From a virus, in IMG/VR virus record IMGVR_UViG_3300030119_000874, positions 1 to 27,087 of that record: a DNA stretch of 27,087 bases; one strand, given 5' to 3'. Positions 6,391-14,610 of the stretch are shown piece after piece (the stretch's first letter is position 1; each line of letters begins with the position of its first letter). Below the pieces are notes generated by a model. It ran no database searches, was not told where the DNA came from, and saw only the letters and a program-made list of their open reading frames with translations. The position numbers and the translations under genes are program-made.

Positions 6391-8141
6391 TACAGGCTTG
6401 TGCCCAACAACCTGTGATCACCCTGCGCCCGTATCAGGCCGAGGCGGTGGACGCTGTGTACGAGCATCTGCGCTGTCGGGATGACAACCCCTGTGTTGTC
6501 ATCCCGACAGCTGGGGGCAAGACACCCATCATGGCGACCATCTGCCGTGACGCTGTGTCGAAGTGGGGTGGTCGCGTGCTCATTCTGGCCCACGTCAAGG
6601 AATTGATCGAGCAGGCAGTGGACAAGCTTCATGCGATGGCACCGGATCTGTGGTATCGAATCGGGTGCTATTCTGCGGGGCTCAAGAGCCGGGATACGGA
6701 GCATGACATCATTGTGGCTGGCATTCAATCGGTGTATCGCAAGGCTGCGGAACTGGATCGTTTTGATCTCATCCTTGTGGATGAATGCCACATGCTCCCA
6801 CCCAATGGTGAGGGGATGTACCAGCAGTTCCTCAACGAGGCGAAGATCGTTAATCCCAATGTGCGCTTGATCGGTTTGACGGCCACACCGTATCGCATGA
6901 CCAGCGGCACCATCTGTGGCCCAGCCCCGGAACATCTGCTTAACCATGTGTGTTACGAGGTGGGTGTTCGTGAGTTGATTGCTCAAGGTTACCTGTGCCC
7001 ACTCAAGACCAAAGCAGGCAGGCGTAAGGCGGACACATCAGGATTGCACATCCGTGCCGGTGAATTCATTGCTGGTGAAGTCGAAGCCCTGATGGACGAT
7101 GACTCGCTGGTTCATTCAGCTTGTCGGGAAATCGTTGAGCAGACAAAAGATCGGCATTCGGTTCTGATCTTTGCTTCAAGCGTGCAACATGCCCAGCATG
7201 TGCATCGCGTCCTGAGTGAGATGGGCCATGAATGTGGATTTGTCTGCGGTGACAGTTCGGGCATCTTCCGTGATGACATTCTACGTCGGTTCAAAGAAGG
7301 TGATCTCAAGTATCTGGTCAACGTCAATGTACTGACCACCGGCTTCGACGCGCCAAACATTGATTGTGTCGCACTGCTACGTCCAACCAATTCTCCAGGA
7401 CTTTATTACCAGATGCTGGGTCGGGGATTCCGACTGCATCCGGCCAAGACCAACTGCCAGGTGTTGGACTTCGGTGGCAACATATTGCGGCATGGGCCAG
7501 TGGATGCCTTGCAGATCAAAGACAAATCGGATCGGAAAAGCAGTTCCGAAGCACCAGCCAAAGAGTGTCCCAACTGCCAGGCATTGATCCATGCGTCATA
7601 CAGTATCTGCCCAGATTGTGGCCATGAGTTCCCACCACCGGAGCGAGACAAGCACGATGGTAGCGCTTCGACAGCAGGTGTGCTATCCGGTGAAGTAACT
7701 GAAACCGATTACGACGTGTCGTCAGTGTATTACAGCATCCACACCAAACGTGGTGCGCCACCCGAACATCCCAAAACCTTGCGTGTCGATTACCGCTGCG
7801 GATTCAACGAATACCACAGCGAATGGATCTGTGTCGCCCATCCCAAAGGCAGTTATGCCTGGCAAAAAGCCAGTACATGGTGGCAGGCGCGATCCAATGA
7901 ACCCATGCCCGACACCGTGGAACAGGCAGTCGAACTGGCTGAAGCCGGTGCCTTGGCCCAACCATTATCCATCACCGTGCGTTCCGTCACCGGCGAAAAA
8001 TTCGACCGCATTACCAATTACGAATTGGGATCCATTCCACCGCGCGTGGACGGTAGCGATGAACGTGAAACGGTAGCTAGTACGACATCGCCCGATCAAC
8101 CGTGGACCGAATGGCCCGATGACGATGACATTCCTTTTTGA
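6387..8141 (+). CDS. SF2 DEAD/DEAH-box helicase with zinc ribbon and SSB-like tail
   Basis: Protein of 584 residues. The Q-motif region is LRPYQAEAVDAV (13-24), motif I PTAGGKTP (40-47), motif II DECH (132-135), motif III TATP (165-168), motif V LTTGFDAPNID (316-326) and motif VI QMLGRGFR (342-349). After the helicase core a zinc ribbon has Cys394, 397, 408 and 411 (CPNC and CPDC). The last 40 residues are disordered and acidic and end in PDDDDIPF, almost the same as the C-terminal tip of bacterial SSB. It would unwind DNA, perhaps branched intermediates or the origin. The TTG start is fixed by an excellent ribosome site. It lies in one operon with the recombination genes. Confidence 0.9.
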   Translation: MIQACAQQPVITLRPYQAEAVDAVYEHLRCRDDNPCVVIPTAGGKTPIMATICRDAVSKWGGRVLILAHVKELIEQAVDKLHAMAPDLWYRIGCYSAGLKSRDTEHDIIVAGIQSVYRKAAELDRFDLILVDECHMLPPNGEGMYQQFLNEAKIVNPNVRLIGLTATPYRMTSGTICGPAPEHLLNHVCYEVGVRELIAQGYLCPLKTKAGRRKADTSGLHIRAGEFIAGEVEALMDDDSLVHSACREIVEQTKDRHSVLIFASSVQHAQHVHRVLSEMGHECGFVCGDSSGIFRDDILRRFKEGDLKYLVNVNVLTTGFDAPNIDCVALLRPTNSPGLYYQMLGRGFRLHPAKTNCQVLDFGGNILRHGPVDALQIKDKSDRKSSSEAPAKECPNCQALIHASYSICPDCGHEFPPPERDKHDGSASTAGVLSGEVTETDYDVSSVYYSIHTKRGAPPEHPKTLRVDYRCGFNEYHSEWICVAHPKGSYAWQKASTWWQARSNEPMPDTVEQAVELAEAGALAQPLSITVRSVTGEKFDRITNYELGSIPPRVDGSDERETVASTTSPDQPWTEWPDDDDIPF

Positions 8142-8152
8142 AAGATTAGCTT

Positions 8153-9298
8153 ATGAATACAACATGTCTTGAAAACAATCCCGCTGTCCTCGACGCGTCT
8201 TTGAGCGTTGTTATTGATGATGAATTCCAGAGCCTTATTCCTCCGTTAACGGACGAGGAACTCACTGGCTTGGAAGAGAATCTGTTGCGCGACGGCTGTA
8301 TCGATCCTCTGATCGTGTGGGCGGAACAATGCATTCTGCTGGATGGTCACAATCGCAAAGCCATCTGTGATCGGTATGGCATCGATTATGAATTGCATAC
8401 GGTCAGTTTGCCGGATCGTGCAGCTGCTGCGGACTGGATCGACACCCATCAATTGGGGCGACGTAATTTATCACCTGAACAAATGAGTCTGCTGCGTGGG
8501 CGACGATATAACCGGCTGAAAATGCCACGTGGCGGAGACAGACGAAGTGATTTTTCAAAGGACCAATGTGGTCCTTTGAAATCTGCTGGGAAATTGGCAG
8601 AGGAACATGGCGTTTCACCAACGACACTTAAACGCGACGGACGATTCGCAGATGCCGTGGACCGACTTGATTTACAGCGTGAAATCGCCAGTGGACAGAT
8701 CAAGCCTGCTCGCAACGAAGTGGTGCAGGCAGCGCGTTCCCTGCCTGAGAATCCAACGCCATCGCAAATCCAGCAAGCACGCGAGTCGGTGACCAAACCT
8801 CATGTGGCCAACAACACTGGCGACAACGAATGGTATACCCCGGCACAATACATCGAGCGTGCAACGGATGTGATGGGTGGGATCGATCTTGATCCAGCGT
8901 CCTGCGTTGCAGCCAACAAGGTCGTCGGTGCGACGCATATTTACACGGCAGAAGATGATGGCTTGCAACAAACGTGGCGTGGCCGTGTGTTCATGAACCC
9001 ACCATACGCTCAACCGCTGATCCAACAGTTCTGTGACAAACTCGTTGAAGAATTTAAGTCCGGCAATGTCACACAATCCATCGTCCTGGTGAACAACGCA
9101 ACAGAGACCAAGTGGTTTCATGCATTATTGTCCGTCGCATCGGCAGTGTGCTTCCCCGTTGGCCGTGTGCGTTTCTGGCACCCAGACAAAACCTCCGCGC
9201 CATTGCAGGGGCAGGCAGTGTTGTACATTGGCAACAACATCGATGGATTCACCAACGCGTTCGAAGACTTGGGGGATGTGTTCTATGCTGCCAAGTAA
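8153..9298 (+). CDS. ParB-like domain fused to Dam-type adenine methyltransferase
   Basis: Protein of 381 residues. Residues 15-100 are a ParB-like domain (LTGLEENLLRDGCIDPLIVW, ILLDGHNR at 61-68). Residues 140-170 are a helix-turn-helix (SAGKLAEEHGVSPTTLKRDG). Residues 224-381 match the DNA N6-adenine methyltransferase family of phages: DNEWYTP (224-230), IDLDPAS (244-250) for AdoMet binding, and catalytic FMNPPY (280-285). It would methylate adenine in a short site, protecting phage DNA or marking the origin, with the ParB-HTH part giving targeting. The ATG has only a weak site (GAAAG). A 29-nt perfect palindrome lies in the gene just before the HTH codons. Its end overlaps the next gene by 14 nt. 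Confidence 0.85.
   Translation: MNTTCLENNPAVLDASLSVVIDDEFQSLIPPLTDEELTGLEENLLRDGCIDPLIVWAEQCILLDGHNRKAICDRYGIDYELHTVSLPDRAAAADWIDTHQLGRRNLSPEQMSLLRGRRYNRLKMPRGGDRRSDFSKDQCGPLKSAGKLAEEHGVSPTTLKRDGRFADAVDRLDLQREIASGQIKPARNEVVQAARSLPENPTPSQIQQARESVTKPHVANNTGDNEWYTPAQYIERATDVMGGIDLDPASCVAANKVVGATHIYTAEDDGLQQTWRGRVFMNPPYAQPLIQQFCDKLVEEFKSGNVTQSIVLVNNATETKWFHALLSVASAVCFPVGRVRFWHPDKTSAPLQGQAVLYIGNNIDGFTNAFEDLGDVFYAAK
8553..8581 (+). repeat. 29-nt palindrome inside the ParB-Dam gene
   Basis: TTTCAAAGGACCA at 8553-8565 is followed by 3 nt and its exact complement at 8569-8581. It lies within the codons for DFSKDQCGPLKS, immediately before the helix-turn-helix. It could be a DNA-binding site or a very stable mRNA hairpin. 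Confidence 0.85.
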
Positions 9299-9719
9299 CG
9301 GGTACAACCCCATGCTCTGGAATTGTGATCGGCAGGGCTGCTTCAATCTCAAGAAACGCCCCAAGATTGAATTGTTTGCCGATTGTCTGCCGGGACGAAT
9401 CGCCTTCAGCGACATCGACGCCGTGACGGAAATCAGTGGCAACCTGCTGTTCCTCGAGTGGAAAGAGCATCAAAACATCAGCGTTGGCCAGAAGATTCTG
9501 TTTGAACGGCTGACACGATTATGTCCAGCCACCGTGTTGATCATCGAAGGCGATGCTGAATTGATGACAGTCGAGAGCATTCGCACAGCCTGGAAGGGAA
9601 AAATCTCATCGCCTCAACCGGCAGATATCAACCAACTGCGGCGGGAAATTGCCGCGTGGAAAGACTGGGCCTTAGCCAACTCCGCCTTGAATCAAACAAA
9701 GGAAATCATGTGCAACTGA
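9285..9719 (+). CDS. Small PD-(D/E)XK-like nuclease family protein
   Basis: About 144 residues. The core SDIDAVTEISGNLLFLEWKE, followed by a GQKILFERLTRL segment, has the D...ExK...Q arrangement of PD-(D/E)XK folds: Asp43 or Asp45, Glu58-x-Lys60 and Gln69. Similar small phage proteins with an LxWK-(x)n-GQ pattern are usually left as hypothetical. The N-terminus has CDRQGC, which may help to bind metal. ATG 9285 is preferred because GGGGG at 9271-9275 is 9 nt upstream; ATG 9312 is possible. It overlaps the methyltransferase by 14 nt and abuts the primase. Nuclease activity is inferred from the motif only. Confidence 0.6.
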   Translation: MLPSNGYNPMLWNCDRQGCFNLKKRPKIELFADCLPGRIAFSDIDAVTEISGNLLFLEWKEHQNISVGQKILFERLTRLCPATVLIIEGDAELMTVESIRTAWKGKISSPQPADINQLRREIAAWKDWALANSALNQTKEIMCN

Positions 9720-12040
9720 TGAATGAACCATTAATGAATATCGCTCAAAACTACTTGAATACAGGCTTATCCGTCCTGCCTGCTATCCGTGCAGAAAAGC
9801 GTCCTGCCATCGGCAAGTGGAAACAATATCAGCAACGATTACCACTGGATACCGAACTTACCTCATGGCCATTTAATGATTCGTTATGCGTTATCTGCGG
9901 CACTGTCTCTGGCAACCTGGAGATCATCGACTTTGACGGTGGTGGTGAATTGTTCCCTGCATGGATGGATCGTATCGATCCTGATCTGCGTGACCATCTG
10001 GTCATCGAAACGACACCTTCCGGGGGGATGCATGTGATTTACCGTTGCGATGTTCCCGTCTGCGGCAACATCAAACTGTCTCAACGCAAGGTTGATGACA
10101 AGATTCAAACCCTCATCGAAACCCGTGGTGAAGGGGGGCTGTTCCTCTGCTCACCGACACCGGGTTATGAAATGATGCAAGGCGACTTGTGCGACTTGCC
10201 CATTCTCACTGAATACCAACGCGACACCTTACTGCGAACGGCATGGGAACTCAACGAGTATTTTCCACCAGTGATTGATGGTACGAATGTCGGCCAGGCC
10301 GCGTCGCATAATTCGAACATGTGCTGCACATCGGCCCACAGTTCGCACATGTGCCAAATGTCTGCGGACAATGGCCCTGGTGCGACGGATAATTCGCATA
10401 ACAACCGACATCTGGCAGACAATGTCCACAGACCGGGCGACGATTTCAACAAGCGTGGTGATGTGAAGGACCTGCTGCAAACGCACGGTTGGACACTGGT
10501 AGCGCCCGGTGAAAACGAATACTGGCGTCGACCTGGCAAGGACACCGGCTGGTCAGCCACGCTCAAGGATCGGGTGTTCTACGTCTTCTCCTCCAACGCT
10601 GATCCCTTCGAACCCAATCGCGGTTACTCACCCTTCGCTGTGTACGCGTTGTTGGAACATGGTGGTGACTTTAATGCTGCGACCCGCACGTTAGCTCAAT
10701 ACGGGTTCGGTGATGATCTCAATGATCAGTGTCTTTCCGGCGTGGATTTGTCTGGCATTCTGGCAGGTGACGATCAGGATGATTCGGAACCCGTGATTCC
10801 CGATCCCGGCCCGATTCCCGAGCATCTGTTTCGTGTGCCAGGCTTCGTTGAACAAGTGATGGATTTTACGTTAACCAACGCGCCCTATCCCAACGTTGGC
10901 CTGGCATTCTGTGGTGCGATGGCTCTTCAATCCTTCCTCTGTGGCCGCAAGGTTTGCGATGCCGGTGACCTTCGTCCCAATATTTACCTGCTTGCATTAG
11001 CCAGCAGCGGAACTGGCAAAGACTTCCCACGCAAGGTCAATTCCAGTGTCCTGTTCGAAACCAATCAGGTCGCGTCGTTGGGTGATAAATTCGCCAGTGG
11101 TGAAGGGATTCAGGATGCCTTGGCTCGCACCAGTGCGATGCTATTCCAGAACGATGAAATGGATGGTGTGCTGCGTCAGATCAATATGGACCGGGAAAAC
11201 CGGCGTGAATCCATCCCCAATGTGTTGTTGACACTGTACACCTCAGCCAACGACGTGTACCCGTTGCGTGTCAAAGCTGGCCAGAAGGAAGCATCACACA
11301 TTGATCAGCCGCATCTGACATTGTTTGGCACAGCCACGCCGCAGTATTTTTACGAGTCGTTATCGCAACGCATGCTCACCAATGGCTTCTTTGCTCGGTT
11401 AATCATCGTTGATATCGGCAAACGAGGTGAAGGCCAAACCCCCGGAAGTGCGCGTAACTTACCTGAACCGATTATCCAGGCAGCACGTTGGTGGTCCGAA
11501 TTCCAACCGGGTACGCGGCAGGGCAACCTGATGGACATTCATCCCGAACCGGTTGTTGTGTCCCGCACACCCGAAGCTGAGGAAGCCATTGCTGATCTGC
11601 AACGTTTGACGGAACAGGAATACGACGATGCACATCATCGCAATGATGAAGTGGCACGTGTCGCCTGGTCACGCACCCATGAAAACGCCATGAAGTTGGC
11701 ATTGATTTACGCATGCAGTGTTGATCATGAAAACCCGACCATCGACATCCAAGGTGTCGAATGGGCCAAGGCATTTGCCATGCATCAAACTCGTCGCCAA
11801 CTTTTCCTGGCACAGTGTTACGTTGCAGCTAATCCGTTCCACGCCGATTGCCTCAAGCTCATACGCAAGTTGCGTGAAACCTCTGACCAGCAGATGGAGC
11901 ACAGTCCGTTGCTCAAGGCGATGCACATGAAGGCAGCAGACTTCAAGGAACTGATTCAGACGCTCATGCAGCAAGGGGAATTAGCCACCATCAAGGAACC
12001 ACGTGCCGGGGCATCCAAAGTGATTTACAAACTGATTTGA
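9710..12040 (+). CDS. Prim-pol primase/polymerase fused to DUF3987-type helicase
   Basis: About 776 residues. The N-terminal prim-pol (archaeo-eukaryotic primase) domain shows IIDFDGGG (two metal Asp), TPSGGMHVIYR and TRGEGGLFLCSP, the normal catalytic series. A His/Ser/Asn-rich linker (about 10280-10440) follows, then a domain with the pattern HGWTLV...GENEYWRRPGKD. The C-terminal ATPase has Walker A ASSGTGKD (near 11000-11025) and Walker B-like LFQNDEMD (near 11143-11166), as in DUF3987 phage helicases. It would prime and unwind at the phage origin. AAGGAAA at 9698-9704 fits GTG 9710 (6 nt); ATG 9719, overlapping the previous stop as TGATG, is the alternative. The probable origin lies straight downstream. 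Confidence 0.85.
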   Translation: MQLMNEPLMNIAQNYLNTGLSVLPAIRAEKRPAIGKWKQYQQRLPLDTELTSWPFNDSLCVICGTVSGNLEIIDFDGGGELFPAWMDRIDPDLRDHLVIETTPSGGMHVIYRCDVPVCGNIKLSQRKVDDKIQTLIETRGEGGLFLCSPTPGYEMMQGDLCDLPILTEYQRDTLLRTAWELNEYFPPVIDGTNVGQAASHNSNMCCTSAHSSHMCQMSADNGPGATDNSHNNRHLADNVHRPGDDFNKRGDVKDLLQTHGWTLVAPGENEYWRRPGKDTGWSATLKDRVFYVFSSNADPFEPNRGYSPFAVYALLEHGGDFNAATRTLAQYGFGDDLNDQCLSGVDLSGILAGDDQDDSEPVIPDPGPIPEHLFRVPGFVEQVMDFTLTNAPYPNVGLAFCGAMALQSFLCGRKVCDAGDLRPNIYLLALASSGTGKDFPRKVNSSVLFETNQVASLGDKFASGEGIQDALARTSAMLFQNDEMDGVLRQINMDRENRRESIPNVLLTLYTSANDVYPLRVKAGQKEASHIDQPHLTLFGTATPQYFYESLSQRMLTNGFFARLIIVDIGKRGEGQTPGSARNLPEPIIQAARWWSEFQPGTRQGNLMDIHPEPVVVSRTPEAEEAIADLQRLTEQEYDDAHHRNDEVARVAWSRTHENAMKLALIYACSVDHENPTIDIQGVEWAKAFAMHQTRRQLFLAQCYVAANPFHADCLKLIRKLRETSDQQMEHSPLLKAMHMKAADFKELIQTLMQQGELATIKEPRAGASKVIYKLI

Positions 12041-12048
12041 TGATTTTC

Positions 12049-12285
12049 ATGTTTCCCACACGTTTCCCAAGGTTGTGAAACATGACCCCTGATTTTGCCA
12101 AAAACTGCCTGATTTGAGCTTCACGTTTCGCACGTTTCCCACCACGTTTCACAAGGTTTTGCGAAACGTGAGAATTGCAAAAATGCCTATAAAAGTAGCT
12201 ATATATTTAAACAAACACTCTCTCTTCACACATATATATAAATGTCGCGCGCAATAGTATTTTGCGCCCGTGTGCGCGCGAGGGG
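12049..12285. other. Candidate replication origin: half-site array, AT-rich tract, CG-alternating tract
   Basis: The 290-bp gap after the primase holds no gene. GTTTC-type half-sites lie at 12051, 12062, 12125, 12134 and 12146 (GTTTCNCA), with reversed GAAAC at 12077 and 12163. They fall in two clusters, each ending in a reversed copy. The second cluster contains a near-perfect inverted repeat, CACGTTTC (12143-12150) with GAAACGTG (12163-12170). An AT-rich stretch follows at about 12185-12244, then CGCGCGCA (12246-12253) with its complement TGCGCGCG at 12273-12280. Iteron-like sites next to an easily melted tract beside a primase-helicase gene fit an origin. The half-site also resembles the TGTTTC arm of bacterial parS, so a partition or operator site is possible. 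Confidence 0.5.
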
Positions 12286-12330
12286 GGTGTGTGAAAGGTG
12301 ATGTGGAAATTTTAGCCTGAAAGGATTCAT

Positions 12331-12615
12331 ATGAAAGATGTGCCTTATTGTTTTGCCTGTCAATTTTTTGTTCCTGAAGGCATGCTCCACAACGAATTGG
12401 AGGATGCAGACGACGACAGATACATGACAACGGACGGCGAATGCCATTGTGAATGTCCGAAGTTGGTAACGCAGGTAATCCACGATGATGGTTACACGCG
12501 ACGTGAACATACCGGCCAATGGCCGATGGTTCAGGGATTCCAATGGTGCGGGCAATTCAGTCCGAAGCATCATTCGACACCATCTGATCATCCGACACTC
12601 AAAATCACATCGTGA
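12331..12615 (+). CDS. Small Cys-rich protein, probable zinc binder
   Basis: 94 residues. It begins YCFACQFF (Cys7, Cys10), followed by GECHCECP and QWPMVQGFQWCGQFSP. Small phage and prophage proteins with the order CxxCxxF...G-x-CH...P...WCGEF are widespread and unnamed; the four conserved Cys probably bind one zinc. AAAGGA lies about 6-8 nt before the ATG, so expression is likely. It is the first gene after the origin-like gap and lies upstream of the ParB-methyltransferase. The function is unknown; a protein-protein or nucleic-acid adaptor is a guess. Confidence 0.65.
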   Translation: MKDVPYCFACQFFVPEGMLHNELEDADDDRYMTTDGECHCECPKLVTQVIHDDGYTRREHTGQWPMVQGFQWCGQFSPKHHSTPSDHPTLKITS

Positions 12616-12800
12616 TAACCGAAACGCATGCCCTGTATCGCCACACGTTGGCGCCTGTGGCGTCTGAGCTTCGGGCGTTGTATGGGTGTAGCCAAGGCCG
12701 AGATCGGCCACAGACGGCGACCAGGCAATGGTTCCTTCCCCCTAAGGACCTTTTCGATGGCGGCGGAACGAGCCACATTATTAGGCACAGTTTGTTGTGA
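12612..12800 (+). CDS. Doubtful small ORF
   Basis: 62 codons from a GTG that overlaps the previous stop as GTGA, which is the only argument for it. The predicted peptide has no recognisable motif. The interval also holds a hairpin (CGCCACA 12639-12645 with TGTGGCG 12656-12662) and the near-palindrome GGCCGAGATCGGCC at 12696-12709, so it may instead be a non-coding or decayed segment. Confidence 0.25.
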   Translation: MITETHALYRHTLAPVASELRALYGCSQGRDRPQTATRQWFLPPKDLFDGGGTSHIIRHSLL

Positions 12801-12850
12801 ACGTGCCGCAACATTTTCAGCAATTTAACCAACAGTCGTATGGAGATTTT

Positions 12851-14221
12851 ATGACCGCAACTCAGGACATCGTCACTTCCAATTTCAAGGTCGAGCTTCG
12901 CAAGATCGAGGACGTCAAGCCCTACGAACGTAATCCACGTCTCAATGACAAAGCCGTGGATGCCGTGGCCGCGTCACTGTCGGAGTTTGGATTCAGGCAG
13001 CCTATTGTCGTGGATGAAGACGGTGTGATCATCGCAGGCCACACGCGCTGGAAAGCTGCCAAGCAACTCGGCCTAATCAAAGTGCCGGTGCATGTCGCCA
13101 CTGATCTGACACCCGAGCAGGTTCGCGCGTATCGCCTGGCTGACAACCGCACCGGTGAACTCGCCGAGTGGGACATGTCGATCTTACCTATTGAACTCAA
13201 CGATCTGCGTGAAGGTGGATTCGACATGGACATTCTGGCCTTTGACGAAGAGGAACTTGGCAAGCTCATCAATGAAGCCCAAGGTGTGTCGGAAGGTTTA
13301 ACCGATCCTGATTCGATTCCCGAGCCACCCGATGCTGCGACTACCCAACCCGGTGACATTTGGGTGTTGGGCAACCATCGTTTGATGTGCGGTGACAGCT
13401 CATCGCCGGAGGATTTGGACCGCCTGTTGGATGGCGCAACTATTGATCTGTTTTCCAGTGATCCGCCGTACAACGTGAAAGTTGAGCCTCGCAGTAACAC
13501 CGCTATAGCAGCGGGTTTAAGCTCATTTGGAGATAAGAAAACCCAGCTTCATCACCAAAGTTTTGACAAAGCACGTGGCGCCACCGACGGCAAAAAAGCC
13601 AAGCAAAAAATGCGGGCCAAGGATCGCCCCTTGGCCAACGACTTTGTCAGTGACGAGGATTTTGACAACATGCTGCTGGCCTGGTTTGCCAACGCGTCAC
13701 GTGTCATGAAGCCCGGGGCGTCGTTCTACATCTGGGGCGGTTATGCCAATCTTGGCAACTATCCTGCTCCGATCAAAGCTGCGGGACTCTACTTTTCACA
13801 AGGTGTGATATGGGATAAGCAGCATCCTGTTCTTACCCGCAAGGATTTTATGGGGGCTTTTGAAATTTGCTTCTATGGCTGGAAAGAGGGCGCAGGTCAC
13901 CATTTCTACGGGCCAAACAATGCTACCGACCTATGGCATGTGAAAAAGGTCAATCCACAAGCCATGGTGCATTTGACGGAGAAACCTGTCGAGTTGGCTG
14001 TTCGCTGCATCCAGTATTCATCCAAGCCCGGTGAGAACGTTCTTGACCTCTTCGGTGGCAGCGGTTCAACCCTCATGGGCTGCGAGCAGACCGACCGTCA
14101 TGCATTTCTGATGGAGCTAGACGAATTGTACTGCGATGTCATCGTCAAACGCTGGGAGGCATTCACCGGAAAGCAAGCCAAGCGCATTGCAGCCAAACAG
14201 TCACCCGCTACACAAGCATGA
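12851..14221 (+). CDS. ParB-like domain fused to N4/N6 DNA methyltransferase
   Basis: 456 residues. Residues 12-100 are a ParB domain (ELRKIEDVKPYERNPR, IIAGHTRWKAA, RAYRLADNRTGELAEWD). Residues 165-440 are a DNA methyltransferase with DPPY at 204-207 before FGGSGST at 401-407, the beta-class order, for N4-cytosine or N6-adenine. GDIWVLGNHRLMCGDS is the typical bridge between the two parts. ATG 12851 is chosen over an upstream TTG-type start because of GGAGA at 12842-12846. It probably modifies phage DNA against host restriction. It is the last plus-strand gene before the minus-strand block and faces hepT tail to tail with a 56-bp gap. Confidence 0.9.
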   Translation: MTATQDIVTSNFKVELRKIEDVKPYERNPRLNDKAVDAVAASLSEFGFRQPIVVDEDGVIIAGHTRWKAAKQLGLIKVPVHVATDLTPEQVRAYRLADNRTGELAEWDMSILPIELNDLREGGFDMDILAFDEEELGKLINEAQGVSEGLTDPDSIPEPPDAATTQPGDIWVLGNHRLMCGDSSSPEDLDRLLDGATIDLFSSDPPYNVKVEPRSNTAIAAGLSSFGDKKTQLHHQSFDKARGATDGKKAKQKMRAKDRPLANDFVSDEDFDNMLLAWFANASRVMKPGASFYIWGGYANLGNYPAPIKAAGLYFSQGVIWDKQHPVLTRKDFMGAFEICFYGWKEGAGHHFYGPNNATDLWHVKKVNPQAMVHLTEKPVELAVRCIQYSSKPGENVLDLFGGSGSTLMGCEQTDRHAFLMELDELYCDVIVKRWEAFTGKQAKRIAAKQSPATQA

Positions 14222-14277
14222 TGACTGTGCATTCTTATTGAACGATTCATTTCTTTGGGAATAGCTCAATGGCAGAC

Positions 14278-14610
14278 TCAAATGGTCTTAAGCAAATATT
14301 CGACCGCTTCTTTAAGCGGCACCACGTCCCGTTCAATCACAGCCCATACTCGATTGAAATTGATCCCCATGTAGTTGTGGATCAGGACGTCTCGCAAACC
14401 GGCAATATCACGCCAGCGAATTTCAGGGCGAAGGGCTTTGGCTGCTTCACTCAGCTGTTTTACTGCTTCGCCAATGATTTCAAAATTGCGTACCACTGCA
14501 TCTTGGGTTTTTTCATCGTGCATGAAATGCACTTTGCCGTCGGTGGTATAGGCCTGAATTTTTTCGATGGCCTGCAAAATATGTTCAAGGTAAGGTCGGT
14601 CGCTTTTCAC
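14278..14610 (-). CDS. hepT: HepT-like HEPN ribonuclease toxin
   Basis: 110 residues, all alpha-helical, of the DUF86/HepT type. The catalytic RX4HXY motif is intact as RDVLIHNY (Arg73, His78, Tyr80), preceded by RNFEIIGEAVKQLSEA, the other conserved stretch. HepT proteins cut RNA; the partner MntA silences them by adding AMP to the Tyr of this motif. The start overlaps the mntA stop by 4 bp, the normal order for this pair. An intact active site suggests a working toxin. In a phage it would act as an accessory module: stabilisation, or defence against other phages. Confidence 0.9.
   Translation of the reverse strand: MKSDRPYLEHILQAIEKIQAYTTDGKVHFMHDEKTQDAVVRNFEIIGEAVKQLSEAAKALRPEIRWRDIAGLRDVLIHNYMGINFNRVWAVIERDVVPLKEAVEYLLKTI

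Noticed and set aside
6279-6986. Minus-strand frame of 235 codons
   Set aside because: Antisense to the DGQHRL and helicase genes; no ribosome site or motif.
12639-12709. tRNA-like or attachment-site fold
   Set aside because: Two short hairpins occur, but no cloverleaf, CCA end or matching repeat elsewhere in the window.
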